Source: Aurantimonas endophytica | GTDB taxonomy: Bacteria; Pseudomonadota; Alphaproteobacteria; Rhizobiales; Rhizobiaceae | Length of the DNA: 64,000 nt | Assembly: GCF_014196845.1 (NCBI RefSeq) | Contig: NZ_JACIEM010000003.1 | Coordinates: forward strand, 1-64,000 | Reading direction: 5' to 3' | Shown here: positions 34,392 through 44,591 of the stretch, one piece after another | How positions within the stretch are numbered: the first letter of the stretch is position 1 | Layout: each line of letters begins with the position of its first letter | Translations under genes and position numbers: made by a program | The notes under the pieces: model-generated | Databases searched by the model: none | The model's input: only the letters and a program-made list of their open reading frames with translations | What the model was told of the DNA's origin: nothing

Positions 34392-37300
34392 CTAGAACCG
34401 GAACGAGAAGTCGAGGCGGGCTCCGTGGTCTTTGGCGCCGTCCCCGAATTGTCCGTTGTACGATAGGCCGAGGGTCGCGTTTTGGCTGAAGTCAACGTCG
34501 AAGCCCGCCTCGGCGATGGCGGCATCCTCGGCGATCGGCACGCCCGCGACGGTAAAGGCGGCGCCGCTGGCGAAGGCGTTGGTGGCGAGCGGCGTCGTGT
34601 CTCCGAAGGCGTGCCGCCAGCCGACCGTGCCGCGAGCGGTGGCGTTCATGCCGCCGAGGTCGAACGCGGTGGCGGCACGCAGACCGAGTGTCGAGAAGCT
34701 CGTCTCGGTGTCGTCTCCCCGGCTCGTGAGCGCGGCCGCTCCCCCGCTCTCGCTGAAACCGTCCGTATCGAGATGGACGTAGGCGAGTCCGGCGAAGGGC
34801 TCGAAGGCGATCGCGCCGACGTCGATGCCGTAGCCGATCTCCCCGAAGACCTGCGCCGTCGCGGCGTCGGTGTCGGCTTCCAGGCCGTCGGCAAAGCCGA
34901 GGAAGTCCACCGAGCGCTGCGTCTCGATCTCGTGGAAGCTGTAGGCGGCACCGGCGCGAACACCAAAGCCGCCGAGTTCGGTGCCGCCATAGACGCCGAC
35001 ATGATAGCTGTCGACGTCGGCCGCGAAGGACCTGGCGCCGACATCGATGTCGGAGGCGCTGTAGCCGGCCATGAGGCCGATCCTGAAGCGCTCCCGGACA
35101 AGGCCGTCAAGTCCGACAAGGACGCCGCCGGTATCGCGATCGAGCTTGGCGGCATTGCCGTCACCCGAGCTCTCGCCCCACGAGCCGAAGCCGGAGAGCC
35201 AGACCTGCGGCCCAAGCCCCGGAGACATCGATGCCAGACCCTCTCTCTGACCCGAGGTGGAGGCGAGGTCCGACTGGGAGAAGGCGGCACGGATGCGGTT
35301 CGTGGCCGCATCGCGGACGAACCGCGATTCCTCGATCAGCGCCGTCTTCACCGAGGCATGACCCTCTCCGGAGAGTTGGTCGAAGGCGGCGCGGGCGTTG
35401 GTTGCGTCGAGCTGCACCACGGCGTCGAACACGGCGTTGCCGGAGTTCAGGCTCTCGACGCCCTCGGCGGCGGCGATCTGGTTGCGGGTCTCGCCCACCT
35501 CGCCGAAGCCGACGTCGTTGCGCTCCAGGGTGAGCGTCACGTCGTTGGCGCCATAGCCGAGCATCGGGTCGAGGAAGGCAAAGCGCGAGGAGACGGCGTC
35601 GAAGGTTCCGGCAACACCAGCCCCAGCAGTGAGGATCGTGTATGTCGAGGTCGGATCGTAGGCACCGGTCATCCCGACATGGACCACCGAGCCTCCCTCG
35701 AGGAAGGCGGTGCCGGTGACGGCGATCCGGTCGCTGTCGGTGCCTGCCGGGTTCACTTCGACCTCGTAAGCCGAGCCGGCCAGGAAGGTCAGGTCGCCGG
35801 CGACGCTCAACGTGCCGATGGAGTTGCCGGGGGCGACCGTGGAGCCGGAGGCGAGTGTCGTTGACCCTACGGTGCCGCTGCCCTGGAGGCGTCCGCCGTC
35901 GCCAACCAGGAGCACGCCTCCGAGCATGTCGTCCACGACCAGCGTGGAGCTGGTAACCGTAGAAAGGCCGGCAAAGCCGGAGCTGTCGCCGGTCAGCCGC
36001 ACCGCGCCGCCGCCCGTGAAGGAAAGCTGTCCCGCACCCGAGAGAGAGCCGGCATAGGAGCCGCCTACGGCTTGGTCGAAGATGAAGCTGCCTCCCGTGC
36101 CGATGGCGACATCACCGCGGAAACGGTCCGAGGCGGAGACCAGACGGCCGGCCTCGACGCTCCAGTCCAGCGAAGAGATGCCGGCGAGCGTCAGCGTGCC
36201 GGTACCAAGCTTCACCAGCGTGCCGTCGGTGCCGAATGCATTGGCGACGGAGCCGGAGAGCAAGGCGTCGTATCCGTTGGTGTCGATCCTGCCCTCCAAG
36301 GAGGCCAGCAGGACGGAGCGGGCGCTGGCAAATCCGCCGCCGTAGCGCATAGCGCCGCCCGCCAGCGTCAGGCCGCCGGCGGCTGTGCCGAGATTGCTGT
36401 CGGAGGATACTTGCAGGACACCGCCCTGGATCTGCGTCCCGCCGCCGTAGCTGTTGTCCCCGGTCAATACCAGAGTGCCCTGATCGCTCTTCACCAGGGC
36501 ACCTTCGCCGGTGAGGCTGGAGGAGATCGTCGCGGTCATCGTCGCGCTTGCCGCCGAACCGTCGCCTACCCGAATGGCGGTCGCGCCATTGGCGCCGACC
36601 AGCTCCAGCGAGCCACCGGTGAGCTGGTATCCCCCTGAGGCGAACTGCAAGCCGGTAGCCGCGAGGCCATCGGCATCGAGGACGACGGTTCCGGCAGCGC
36701 CGCCAAAGACGGCGAGGCTTGGGTTTGGCTTGTAGGGTCCGTTGACCGCCCCGTCCATGCCCGTCCAGTTGCGCCCGCCGAGCGTCCAGGCCCCGGAGCC
36801 GCCATCTATCGCATCGTTGTCGTGCAGAACCGCATTGCCGCCGTCCCAGAAGGAGAGCGCCGCGCCAGCCGTCGAGACGAGGTTTACCTGCGCAGCAAGC
36901 GCGGTCTGCACGGAGAGGTCCGACGCCTGGACATCGCCGGGCGTCCCGCCGAGGGTCAGACCGTTGTCGGTCAGGACACCGCCATAGTCGAACAGCCGAT
37001 AGATCCCGGCACCGAAGCCACCGGCATCCATGACGTTCAGCGTGCCGTCAAGCGTCAGGTCGCCAGCGACGTCGAACAGCGTCGGATCGCCCGCGGCCCT
37101 CAGCGAGACGTCGAGGGTCGATCCTTCGGCGAGGGAGAGCGAACCCATCTCCAGCGTCCCGCCCGCCACACCCGCGAGGGTGCTGTCGCCAGCCACCGTC
37201 ACCGCGCCGCTGATCGTTCCGGATCCGGCCAGCGTCCCCGCGTCGTCGATCGCCGCATCACCGCCAAGCGTGCCGTTCACCGTAAGGACGGCGCCGGAGA

Positions 37301-40300
37301 CCGTCGTATCCCCTCCGAGGATCCCCGCAATCGTCAGCGTCCCGCCGGTAACAGCAGTGTCGCCGGCATAGCCCGACGAGTCGCCGGTGAGGCTCAGCGC
37401 TCCGCTCCCGGTCTTGAGGAACTGTCCGGATCCGGAAAGAGCGCCCGCATAGAAGCCGCCTACGGCTTGGTCGAAGGTGAGGCGCCCGTTCGTGCCGATG
37501 GCGACGTCACCGCCGAAACGGTTCGCAGCCGTTGACAGCCCGCCATCGTCGATCGCCCAGTCCAGCGAAGAGATGCCGCCGAGTGTCAGCGTACCCGCGC
37601 CGCGCTTCACCATGCCACCGTCGGTGCCCGAGAGACCTCCGATGGAGCCGGCCAAGGTCGCGTTCACCGCCTGATCGAACACCACCGTCCCCGCGTTGGA
37701 GACGTCGCCGGAGGTCGCGACGGCATCGCCGATCAAGGTGCCAGCCTCGACGATCGTGTCGCGATAGGCGTTAGCCCCACCAAGCGTCAGCGTACCGGTG
37801 CCCAGCTTCACCAGATCGCCGACGCCGGAGACCACGCCGTCGAGACCAAGAACCACGCCGCTCGAGACGTCGAAGACGCCGTCCGACGCAAGCGAGACGG
37901 CACGCAAGGTGTCGAAGCTTCCCGTCGCCGCCAGCGCGCCGCCGCTGAACGTCAGCCCGCCGGAGGAGGCGCCGAGATTAGCGTCGGCCTCGACCCGCAA
38001 CGTTCCGTCAGCGATAGTCGTGCCGCCCGTGTAGCTGTTGCTGCCCGACAGAACCAGCGTGCCGAGATCGCGCTTCACCAGCGCGCTTGCGCCGGTGAGG
38101 CTGGAGGCGATCGTCGCAGTGACGCCGCCGCCCTGTGCCGTCCCGTCGCCGACCCGGACGATGCTCTCGCCGCCCGCGCCCTCCAGCTCGATCGGGCCAC
38201 CCTGGATCCGGTAGCCATCGGCCGCGAACTGCATGCCGGTCGCGGCAAGCGCGCCGGCGCCCGTGTCCACGGTGACCGTTCCGGCCGATCCCTGGAACAC
38301 CGCGAATGTGGGATTGGGCATATACGGCCCGTTGATCGCTCCATCCGACCCAGTCCAGGCGCGCCCGGCGGCCCGCCAGGTGCCCGAGCCGCCGTCGACG
38401 GTGCCGTTGTCGTGCAGCGTCGTGGCGTCGCCGTCCCAGAACGACAACGTGGATCCAGCCGCCGACACCAGGTTCACCACTCCCGCGACGGCGGTCTGCA
38501 CCACCAACGCGTCCGCGGGGACACCGGTCGGCGTCGCGCCGACCTCCAGCCCCAGGTCGGTGAGGTCGCCGCCATATTCGATCAGGCGGTAGATACCCGT
38601 TCCGAAACCGCCCGCGTCGGTGACGTTCAGCGTGCCGTCCAGCGTCAGGTCCCCGACGATGTCGAACAGGGCCGTATCGCCCGGCACCCCCAGCGTCACA
38701 TCGACGATCGAGGTCGCGCCGAACGCCACGGTGTTCATCGACAGGGTCCGGCCCTGCACGCCGATCAGCGAACCGTCATCTATCGTGACCGCGCCGCCGA
38801 TCGTGCCTGCGCCGCCGAGTCCGCCGCCATTGGTGACACTGACCGTGCTGGAGCCGTCGCCAAGGCTGCCTTCGACGCGCAATGCACCGCCCGTAACCGA
38901 CGTCGCGCCGGAAAACCCGGAACTGTTTCCGGAAAAGACCTGTACGGCGGTGCCCCGCTTCGTCAGCGTGCCGGAACCGGTGAACGCGCCCGCATAGGTG
39001 CGGCTTGTCCGATCGCCGCCGAAGGTGAGGCTGCCCGTGCCGGTGTCGATCGTGGCGGTGCTCGACGAACCTGCGAGACCGGCGACCGTCAAGGCGCTGT
39101 CGCCGAGGTTCGCCGCGCCATCGTTGGTCAACAGGCCGATGCCGCCGAGCGTGTCCCGTACCGTGAAGAGCGCCCCGTCGGTGTTGAGGACATCGCCGTC
39201 GATGGTGCCCGCGGCTAGAACACTTCCGGCGTTGGTAAGATTCCCGGTGAGTATCCCGGAGCTTTCGAACGTGGCGTTGTTGATCACGTCGCCGGTGACG
39301 GTCCCGCCATTGACGAATGTGGCGTCATTGGTGACGTCGGACGTGATGCTGCCGGTCCCGGAGATCGACAGTCCGCCCGCGAATATCGTGGTTGGGCCCG
39401 TATAGGTGTTGGCGCCGGACAGCGTGAGGGTGTTCGTACCCTCCTTCGTGAGCGAGAGCGGGCCCGCGCCGTCGGTGATGACACCGGAAAACTCAGTAGC
39501 GTCGATCCCGGAAACCTCCAGCCTCGCGGCGGCCGCGCCGCTGGTGACCGTTCCGCTGCCGAAAAGGTTCGCGATCCTCGTCGCGAAGCCGTTCAGGTCG
39601 AGCGTGGCGTCCGCCGCGACCGTCCAGGTGGCGCCGTCGTTCCCGAAGAAGCTCGACCCGATGCGGCCGCTGCCGACGCGCAGCGTCCCCGCATCGACGG
39701 AGAACTGCGCCCCCGGACGGTGTCTGATGGAGGAAAACTCCGGGTTGTGGCCGATAACGACCGCTCCCCCAGCACCTGCCACACCGAAGCGGATGGTTGC
39801 GTTGTCGCCGAAGTCGTAACCCTCGGCGGGTGTGAGCGTCAGCACCGTCCCGTTCGCTGCGGCGATCGTGCCGGCCGCGTCGTTTCCCCAGACGATGTTG
39901 GGGTTGGCGAGCATCAACGTGTTGTCGGCGACGAGGATACCGGCGCCCGTGAAGTTGATGTCGCCCGTGCCAAGGGCGTCGGCGTTGTCGATGCGCAGCG
40001 TCCCCCCGTCAATCGAGGTCCCGCCGGTGTAGCCGTTGCGGCCGGCAAGGTTGAGGGTACCGAGATCTGCCTTCACCAGGCGGCTGCTTCCGACGAGTTC
40101 GGAGGCCACGGTTGCCGTCATGGCCGCACCGTCGACCGAGCCGTCGCCGACGCGTACGACCGTCTCGCCGTTCGCGCCGGCCAAGCCGACTGGGTCGCCC
40201 TGGATTTGGTAACCGTCGGCGGCGAACTGCATGCCGGACACGGAGATCGGCCCCGCATTGTCATCGACAGCAACTGTCCCGCCAGTGCCCTGGAATACCG

Positions 40301-42638
40301 CGAAGGTGGGGTTTGGGCGGTAGGGGCCGTTGACCGCCCCGGTCGTGTCGGTCCAGTTGCGCCCATCCGCCCGCCAGTCGCCGGAGCCGCCGTCGATCGC
40401 GCCGTTGTCGTGACGGGCCGCATCGGCGCCATCCCAAAAGCCGAGATCTTGCCCCGCAGAGAAGACGAGGTTGACGCGCCCTGGCACGGAGGTCTGGAGC
40501 GAGAGATCAGCCGCGGCGACTCCGGTCGGCGTCGTGCCGATCTCCATTCCCTCATCGGTGAGGGTTCCGCCGTAATCGAACAGCCGATAGACGCCCGCGC
40601 CGAAGCCGCCGGCATCGGTGACGGAGAGCGTTCCGTCGAGCGTGAGATCGCGGCCCACGTCGAAGAGCGCCGATGATGACGGGGTGCCCAGCAGCACGTT
40701 CGTCGTCGAGCCGGAGCCGAGAACGAGATCGCCGTCCACCGTCAGGGTCTGACCGCGCGTCCCCAGCAGAATCCCGCCGCCGTCAACGTTTAGCGAGCCG
40801 GCGATCGTGCCGACGCCGCCAAGGGCGCCGAACTGGGAGACGTTTACTTGGGCGCGGTTGTCGACCGTGTCGCCGAGGGTGCCGTTCACCCACAACGTGC
40901 CGCCCAAGTGGTCGAGCGTACCGGTGAAGCTCTCTGCGGCGGTGTTCGTGCCGGTCAGGGTGGTGGTTCCCGCCAGATGACGAATGGAGCCCGGACCCAT
41001 GATCGTCGGCGCAAAATCGAGCGGCGTGCCGTCTCCGTTGTTGTTGTGGTTGAACACAAGCGTGCCGCCTTGACCAAGGTTTACGGTCGCCGTGTCTAGC
41101 ATGCCCGCCGCCGCCGCCGTCTCCACTGCCGCCGCACCGATGTTTAACGTGCCGTTGCCAAACGCGCCGATCACCGCCTCGGCCGCCGATATCCGGCCTC
41201 CCTCGGCTACGGTCACCGTGCCCTCTCGGCCGTTGCCGACATAGAGGATGCCGGAATTGGTCCAGGTGGAGCCCGCGCCCGTCACCGTCGCCACGCCCGT
41301 CGAGTTAGTGCCGACAAAAGCGTCCGCGTTGCTGACGGCTCCGCCATCCGCCACGGTCAGTGTTCCGTCGCCACTAACTCCCAGAAACAGGCGCCCGTAG
41401 TTTGTCCACGTGGACCCGACACCCGAAACGGTGACGGCGCCGGCCCCGCCTGGACCGGTGCCGACATAGCCGGCCGTATTGCTGACCACGCCGCCATCGG
41501 CGACGGTCAGCGTGCCGCGCCCGCTGTTCCCGACATAAAGTAAGCCGCTGTTCGTCCAGCTCGAGCCGTCGCCCGCGACCGTCACCGCACCCGTGGAATC
41601 CGTAAGACGGCCGACATAACCGTCGGTGTTGCTCACCGCCCCGCCGTCCGTGACGATCAGCGCGCCGCTGCTTGCCTCGCCCACCGAAAGAAAGCGGCTG
41701 TTTCTCCAAGCCGAACCAACGCCCGTGACTGTCGCGATCGACGTGCCGGTCGAGTTACGAAGAGAGCCGATGTAGCCGGCCGTGTTGCTGATCGTCCCGC
41801 CGTCGGCGACCAACAGCGCACCGTTTCCGGACGAACCGTCATCGACGCCGACCCTGACATTTTCGCCGTTGACCAAGTTGGAAATGAGCCCGGAGACCGT
41901 CAGGGTGCCGCCCGCGATATCGGTTCCGCCGGCGTAGTTACCCCCTTCCCGGAGAGCCAGCGTGCCGTCGCCGAGCTTCAACAGGCCGCCCGAACCCGAG
42001 AGCGCGACACCCGTGGAGACATCGAATCCATTGGTGTCGATCCGCGCACCGAACGTATCGAGCACGACCCTCCCGGATAGAATGGTCGACCCTGGTGAAA
42101 GGTACGAGAACAGGTCGTTCTGGTCACCGGTCAGGCGAAGTGTGCCGCCGTTGAAGGTGAATGTGCCCTCGCCGCTACCAATGGCAACTTGTCCGGTCTC
42201 CAGCACCCCGCCGAAATCGAGGACGACTGCGCCCCTCGAAAGCCCACCCCCGGCGATCCAGGTCTCATCCGATCTGACCACCCCACCGTTCGCCACGGTG
42301 AGCCTGCCGTCGCCGCCAGACCCAACCACGAGTAAGCCACTGTTCGTCCACGTGGAGCCTGCACCCGTTACTGTTACCGTGCCGGTTGTAGAAAAGCGTC
42401 CGGCGATAGCGCCGTCGCCGTTGCTGACGGTGCCCCCGGCCTGAATGCTCAGCGTGCCGTCGCTGGAGTCGCCGACAACCAGGAACCCGTTTCCCAAGTC
42501 CCACGTGGGCGAAGTTGCCTGGGCCGGTCTGACGTCGCCGGTTGTGACGACGCTCTGGGCTGGGGCTGTTCCTCCCGATGCCAACAGCGCCGCCACCGAA
42601 ACCCCGGCCAGCCATCGGGCCCGCGTGCGCTGTCCCAT
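34392..42638 (-). CDS. Giant classical autotransporter with PATR repeats
   Basis: 2,748 aa from the ATG at 42638: signal peptide (WLAGVSVAALLASGGTAPAQ), then a beta-helical passenger and a C-terminal beta-barrel of about 280 residues ending LDFSFRF with the terminal Phe expected for BAM-dependent insertion. The passenger begins with five to six repeats of about 60 residues (GSTWTNSGLLYVGNSG), continues with PATR-type turns (GTLVLSGSNSYTGGT) and contains three large related modules (see repeat features). The passenger has no recognised protease or lipase motif, so adhesion or aggregation is likely. A divergent AraC gene begins 209 bases upstream. The in-frame extension to 42872 does not look like protein. 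Confidence 0.92.
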   Translation of the reverse strand: MGQRTRARWLAGVSVAALLASGGTAPAQSVVTTGDVRPAQATSPTWDLGNGFLVVGDSSDGTLSIQAGGTVSNGDGAIAGRFSTTGTVTVTGAGSTWTNSGLLVVGSGGDGRLTVANGGVVRSDETWIAGGGLSRGAVVLDFGGVLETGQVAIGSGEGTFTFNGGTLRLTGDQNDLFSYLSPGSTILSGRVVLDTFGARIDTNGFDVSTGVALSGSGGLLKLGDGTLALREGGNYAGGTDIAGGTLTVSGLISNLVNGENVRVGVDDGSSGNGALLVADGGTISNTAGYIGSLRNSTGTSIATVTGVGSAWRNSRFLSVGEASSGALIVTDGGAVSNTDGYVGRLTDSTGAVTVAGDGSSWTNSGLLYVGNSGRGTLTVADGGVVSNTAGYVGTGPGGAGAVTVSGVGSTWTNYGRLFLGVSGDGTLTVADGGAVSNADAFVGTNSTGVATVTGAGSTWTNSGILYVGNGREGTVTVAEGGRISAAEAVIGAFGNGTLNIGAAAVETAAAAGMLDTATVNLGQGGTLVFNHNNNGDGTPLDFAPTIMGPGSIRHLAGTTTLTGTNTAAESFTGTLDHLGGTLWVNGTLGDTVDNRAQVNVSQFGALGGVGTIAGSLNVDGGGILLGTRGQTLTVDGDLVLGSGSTTNVLLGTPSSSALFDVGRDLTLDGTLSVTDAGGFGAGVYRLFDYGGTLTDEGMEIGTTPTGVAAADLSLQTSVPGRVNLVFSAGQDLGFWDGADAARHDNGAIDGGSGDWRADGRNWTDTTGAVNGPYRPNPTFAVFQGTGGTVAVDDNAGPISVSGMQFAADGYQIQGDPVGLAGANGETVVRVGDGSVDGAAMTATVASELVGSSRLVKADLGTLNLAGRNGYTGGTSIDGGTLRIDNADALGTGDINFTGAGILVADNTLMLANPNIVWGNDAAGTIAAANGTVLTLTPAEGYDFGDNATIRFGVAGAGGAVVIGHNPEFSSIRHRPGAQFSVDAGTLRVGSGRIGSSFFGNDGATWTVAADATLDLNGFATRIANLFGSGTVTSGAAAARLEVSGIDATEFSGVITDGAGPLSLTKEGTNTLTLSGANTYTGPTTIFAGGLSISGTGSITSDVTNDATFVNGGTVTGDVINNATFESSGILTGNLTNAGSVLAAGTIDGDVLNTDGALFTVRDTLGGIGLLTNDGAANLGDSALTVAGLAGSSSTATIDTGTGSLTFGGDRTSRTYAGAFTGSGTLTKRGTAVQVFSGNSSGFSGATSVTGGALRVEGSLGDGSSTVSVTNGGGLGGAGTIGGAVTIDDGSLIGVQGRTLSMNTVAFGATSIVDVTLGVPGDTALFDIVGDLTLDGTLNVTDAGGFGTGIYRLIEYGGDLTDLGLEVGATPTGVPADALVVQTAVAGVVNLVSAAGSTLSFWDGDATTLHDNGTVDGGSGTWRAAGRAWTGSDGAINGPYMPNPTFAVFQGSAGTVTVDTGAGALAATGMQFAADGYRIQGGPIELEGAGGESIVRVGDGTAQGGGVTATIASSLTGASALVKRDLGTLVLSGSNSYTGGTTIADGTLRVEADANLGASSGGLTFSGGALAATGSFDTLRAVSLASDGVFDVSSGVVLGLDGVVSGVGDLVKLGTGTLTLGGANAYRDTIVEAGTLIGDAVATSGDVSNAGTVVFDQAVNATLAGSIGGLSGTDGGMVKRGAGTLTLGGISSLDWAIDDGGLSTAANRFGGDVAIGTNGRLTFDQAVGGFYAGALSGSGQFLKTGSGALSLTGDSSGYAGDTAVTGGTLTIAGILGGDTTVSGAVLTVNGTLGGDAAIDDAGTLAGSGTISGAVTVAGDSTLAGVAGGTLEMGSLSLAEGSTLDVSLRAAGDPTLFDVAGDLTLDGTLNVMDAGGFGAGIYRLFDYGGVLTDNGLTLGGTPGDVQASDLSVQTALAAQVNLVSTAGAALSFWDGGNAVLHDNDAIDGGSGAWTLGGRNWTGMDGAVNGPYKPNPSLAVFGGAAGTVVLDADGLAATGLQFASGGYQLTGGSLELVGANGATAIRVGDGSAASATMTATISSSLTGEGALVKSDQGTLVLTGDNSYGGGTQIQGGVLQVSSDSNLGTAAGGLTLAGGAMRYGGGFASARSVLLASLEGRIDTNGYDALLSGSVANAFGTDGTLVKLGTGTLTLAGISSLDWSVEAGRLVSASDRFRGDVAIGTGGSFIFDQAVGGSYAGSLSGAGQLSFTGGGAVRLTGDSSGFAGLSTVTSSTLVVDDMLGGVLLVGDGGRLQGSGTVGSTTLASGSTVAPGNSIGTLSVAGDLTFLAGSAYEVEVNPAGTDSDRIAVTGTAFLEGGSVVHVGMTGAYDPTSTYTILTAGAGVAGTFDAVSSRFAFLDPMLGYGANDVTLTLERNDVGFGEVGETRNQIAAAEGVESLNSGNAVFDAVVQLDATNARAAFDQLSGEGHASVKTALIEESRFVRDAATNRIRAAFSQSDLASTSGQREGLASMSPGLGPQVWLSGFGSWGESSGDGNAAKLDRDTGGVLVGLDGLVRERFRIGLMAGYSASDIDVGARSFAADVDSYHVGVYGGTELGGFGVRAGAAYSFHEIETQRSVDFLGFADGLEADTDAATAQVFGEIGYGIDVGAIAFEPFAGLAYVHLDTDGFSESGGAAALTSRGDDTETSFSTLGLRAATAFDLGGMNATARGTVGWRHAFGDTTPLATNAFASGAAFTVAGVPIAEDAAIAEAGFDVDFSQNATLGLSYNGQFGDGAKDHGARLDFSFRF
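36540..40690 (-). repeat. Three large passenger modules inside the autotransporter
   Basis: A module of about 185 residues occurs three times (roughly 40,690-40,110, 38,690-38,100 and 37,100-36,540). Each contains DLTLDGTLxVxDAGGFGxGxY, a ~50-residue spacer, FWDGxxxxxHDNxxxDGGSG, GRxWTGxxGAxNGPYxPNP, and ends with IRVGDGS. Modules two and three are closest. DNA identity is high, consistent with recent duplication inside the gene. Confidence 0.85.
41190..42450 (-). repeat. Tandem ~60-residue repeats at autotransporter N-terminus
   Basis: Five to six copies of a unit reading VTGxGSTWTNSGxLYVGNxG, then GTLTVADGGxVSNTxGYVG. One interruption (a PATR-type turn and VLDTFG segment) separates the first copy from the rest. 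Such units form regular turns of a beta-helix. Confidence 0.85.
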
Positions 42639-42847
42639 CACCCCTCGTCCCCCTGCCGTGCGGAAAGGGCGCCCGTCCTGCCCCGGACTTCGCAGCCGAC
42701 ACGCCCCGGCGCTCGGTGTTCCCCAGAACCTTGATCGATACGGAATATAACGTACCGTCAATCGAGATTCGTACGACCGGGCAAGGTGATCGGATGTTTC
42801 GAGAGTTCTGGGATGATTTGCCCGGCTGCCTCGGCTAGTATCGATCC

Positions 42848-43876
42848 ATGGGGACTTCCGGTTCGTCGACACTCGATCTTCGTCTTGAGCGCGACGCGAA
42901 GACGGTTTACGAGCGTCTCGCTCTTTGGCGCGATGTCATGGGCTTGGCCGGCCGCGTCCATGTGCCGGACGAGAATGCCTTTACCGGGCGCCTGTTCTCG
43001 CGCGATCTAGGCGACATGCGCACCATGCGCATCGCGGCCGGGACGTTCCGGCTCGTACGCGACCAGGACATGGCGAGGCGGGTGCAACTCGACCATGTGA
43101 TGGTCAACCTCGTCGAGCGCGGGCGCTTCGTGGGCAGGATCGGGAGGCGGCGGATCGAGGTCACGCCGGGAACGCTTTTGCTGTCGCGTCTCGCCAGCCC
43201 GCTGGACCTCCTGATAGAGGACGCCGAATGGCTCGGCTTGTTCCTGCCACGCCCGGTCGTGGAGAGGCACATGGCTTGGTGGCCGGCGCTCGACGGCCGC
43301 GTATTCGCGCCTGACACGGCGCAGGCGATCATACTCGGCGGCCTTCTGCGATCGCTCGACAAGCTGCCCGATTCCCTGACCCCTCGGGATGCCAGATGCG
43401 TCGTAAAATCCAGTCTCGCCCTGCTCCCGAGCTGCCTTTGTGGTTCGATGCCCGCGCGGCACGACACGGCCCAGACCGAGGATGATCCAACTAGGACAAT
43501 CCGCCGCTTCATAGCCGAACGCCTATCGGAACCTGATCTTGGGCCGGACCTCGTCTGCCGAGAGTTTGAGATCTCGCGGTCGCGCCTCTACCGCATCATG
43601 GGCGAGAGCGCGGACATCGCCACCATGATACGGCGAATGCGCCTGCGGGCCGTGCAGCGGGACATAGCCTCCAATCGATATTCGCGCATGTCATTGGCCG
43701 ACATCGGCAGGCGATGGGGCCTTACCGACGAACGCAACTTCCGACGCGCCTTCGTGCGAGAGTTCGGCTATCCGCCGTCCGCGCTGCGCGAGAAGGTCCG
43801 GGACAGGTCGGTCGAGGGTCCCGTCGATCCCCTCATGGTCGGCACCGACCTCGAAAGATGGTTCCTTGGGTTGTAG
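42848..43876 (+). CDS. AraC-family transcription regulator
   Basis: 342 aa: an N-terminal ligand-type domain (about 30-190; TFRLVRDQDMARRVQLDHVM, then RGRFVGRIGRRRIEVTPG) of the AraC_binding_2 type and two C-terminal HTH motifs (LVCREFEISRSRLYRIMGES and SLADIGRRWGLTDERNFRRA) ending with the family FVREFGYPPSALR. It is divergent from the giant autotransporter and likely regulates it. Intergenic operators are not obvious. Confidence 0.9.
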   Translation: MGTSGSSTLDLRLERDAKTVYERLALWRDVMGLAGRVHVPDENAFTGRLFSRDLGDMRTMRIAAGTFRLVRDQDMARRVQLDHVMVNLVERGRFVGRIGRRRIEVTPGTLLLSRLASPLDLLIEDAEWLGLFLPRPVVERHMAWWPALDGRVFAPDTAQAIILGGLLRSLDKLPDSLTPRDARCVVKSSLALLPSCLCGSMPARHDTAQTEDDPTRTIRRFIAERLSEPDLGPDLVCREFEISRSRLYRIMGESADIATMIRRMRLRAVQRDIASNRYSRMSLADIGRRWGLTDERNFRRAFVREFGYPPSALREKVRDRSVEGPVDPLMVGTDLERWFLGL

Positions 43877-44086
43877 GTTGCAGCAACATTAGGTAGCAAA
43901 CAGCCACGCGGCCCGGCAGCTTTCGCCCCCATCTCTGCCGTAGCAGGGCGGCATTGGCAGTCGCAAAAGCGGAATAACAAGCGATGGTAAGCACGTTCGG
44001 CACGTCGTGCTTTCTGAAGAAGGGTTTGCTATGGTAGAGGCATGTTGCACGGCATTCCAAGTTACGTACGAGCCCGGCGGAGCGCA

Positions 44087-44466
44087 ATGAAAGTCATGAG
44101 TGCGGCGGCAGTGGTCGCTACTGCTGCCTTGGTCTCGCCCCATCTGCCGAAGACCCACTCTCTCGCCCGATCGCCCAGACGATCCTTTATCGCGATGTGT
44201 CAGCTGTACGCAGACTTGTGGAAGGCGGTGAGGATGTCGATCAACGCCTCTTCAATCGCGACACCCCGGCGATCATGGCGGCCAGCAGCCAGTCCTGGGA
44301 TATCGTCTTGTATCTGTTGCAGGCCGGCGCGGATCCGGCGCTGGGGAATCGCAAGGGTCTCACGGTCGCGACTTTAGCCAAGACTTCACGTGTCGCTTCT
44401 CATACCAAGGCGCTTCAGGATCTTGCCAAGGTAAAGAAGATACTTGCATCCAAGGGCTTGCTGTAG
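44087..44466 (+). pseudogene. Exported ankyrin-repeat protein, frame-broken
   Basis: ATG 44087 has a GGAG site and starts a signal peptide (MKVMSAAAVVATAALVSP). The frame then goes astray: the remainder reads correctly only in the next frame as APSAEDPLSRPIAQTILYRD, and continues with two ankyrin-type repeats (DVSAVRRLVEGGEDVDQRL and IVLYLLQAGADPALGNRKG). A single-base change near 44140-44150 would restore a 125-aa exported ankyrin protein. As the sequence stands, only a fragment from GTG 44197 can be made. Sequencing error is an alternative. Confidence 0.6.
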
Positions 44467-44591
44467 TGAATCCCCGGCCCAGACTTCACGGGTGGGGCGG
44501 CACCCACAACCCTACATAGACCTTCCCGAGGTTACGAACGCCGACTTATATAGCGAATTGCAACCGACGTCGTCAGAAGTTGGAGAAGGTC

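Noticed and set aside
34482-35864. 460-codon forward frame opposite the autotransporter barrel
   Set aside because: Antisense shadow of a high-GC repetitive gene; no ribosome site, no domain, and several similar shadow frames lie beside it.
37030-37371. Forward Ser/Pro-rich frame as a mucin-like protein
   Set aside because: Arises from reading the autotransporter repeat backwards; no start signal.
35812-40676. Many forward frames of 80 to 320 codons opposite the autotransporter
   Set aside because: Products of the repeated passenger sequence read on the other strand; Pro/Ser/Arg composition varies with the repeat unit.
34392-42638. Autotransporter repeats considered as a CRISPR array
   Set aside because: Repeats are in-frame protein repeats with no unique spacers; no cas genes and no other array was seen.
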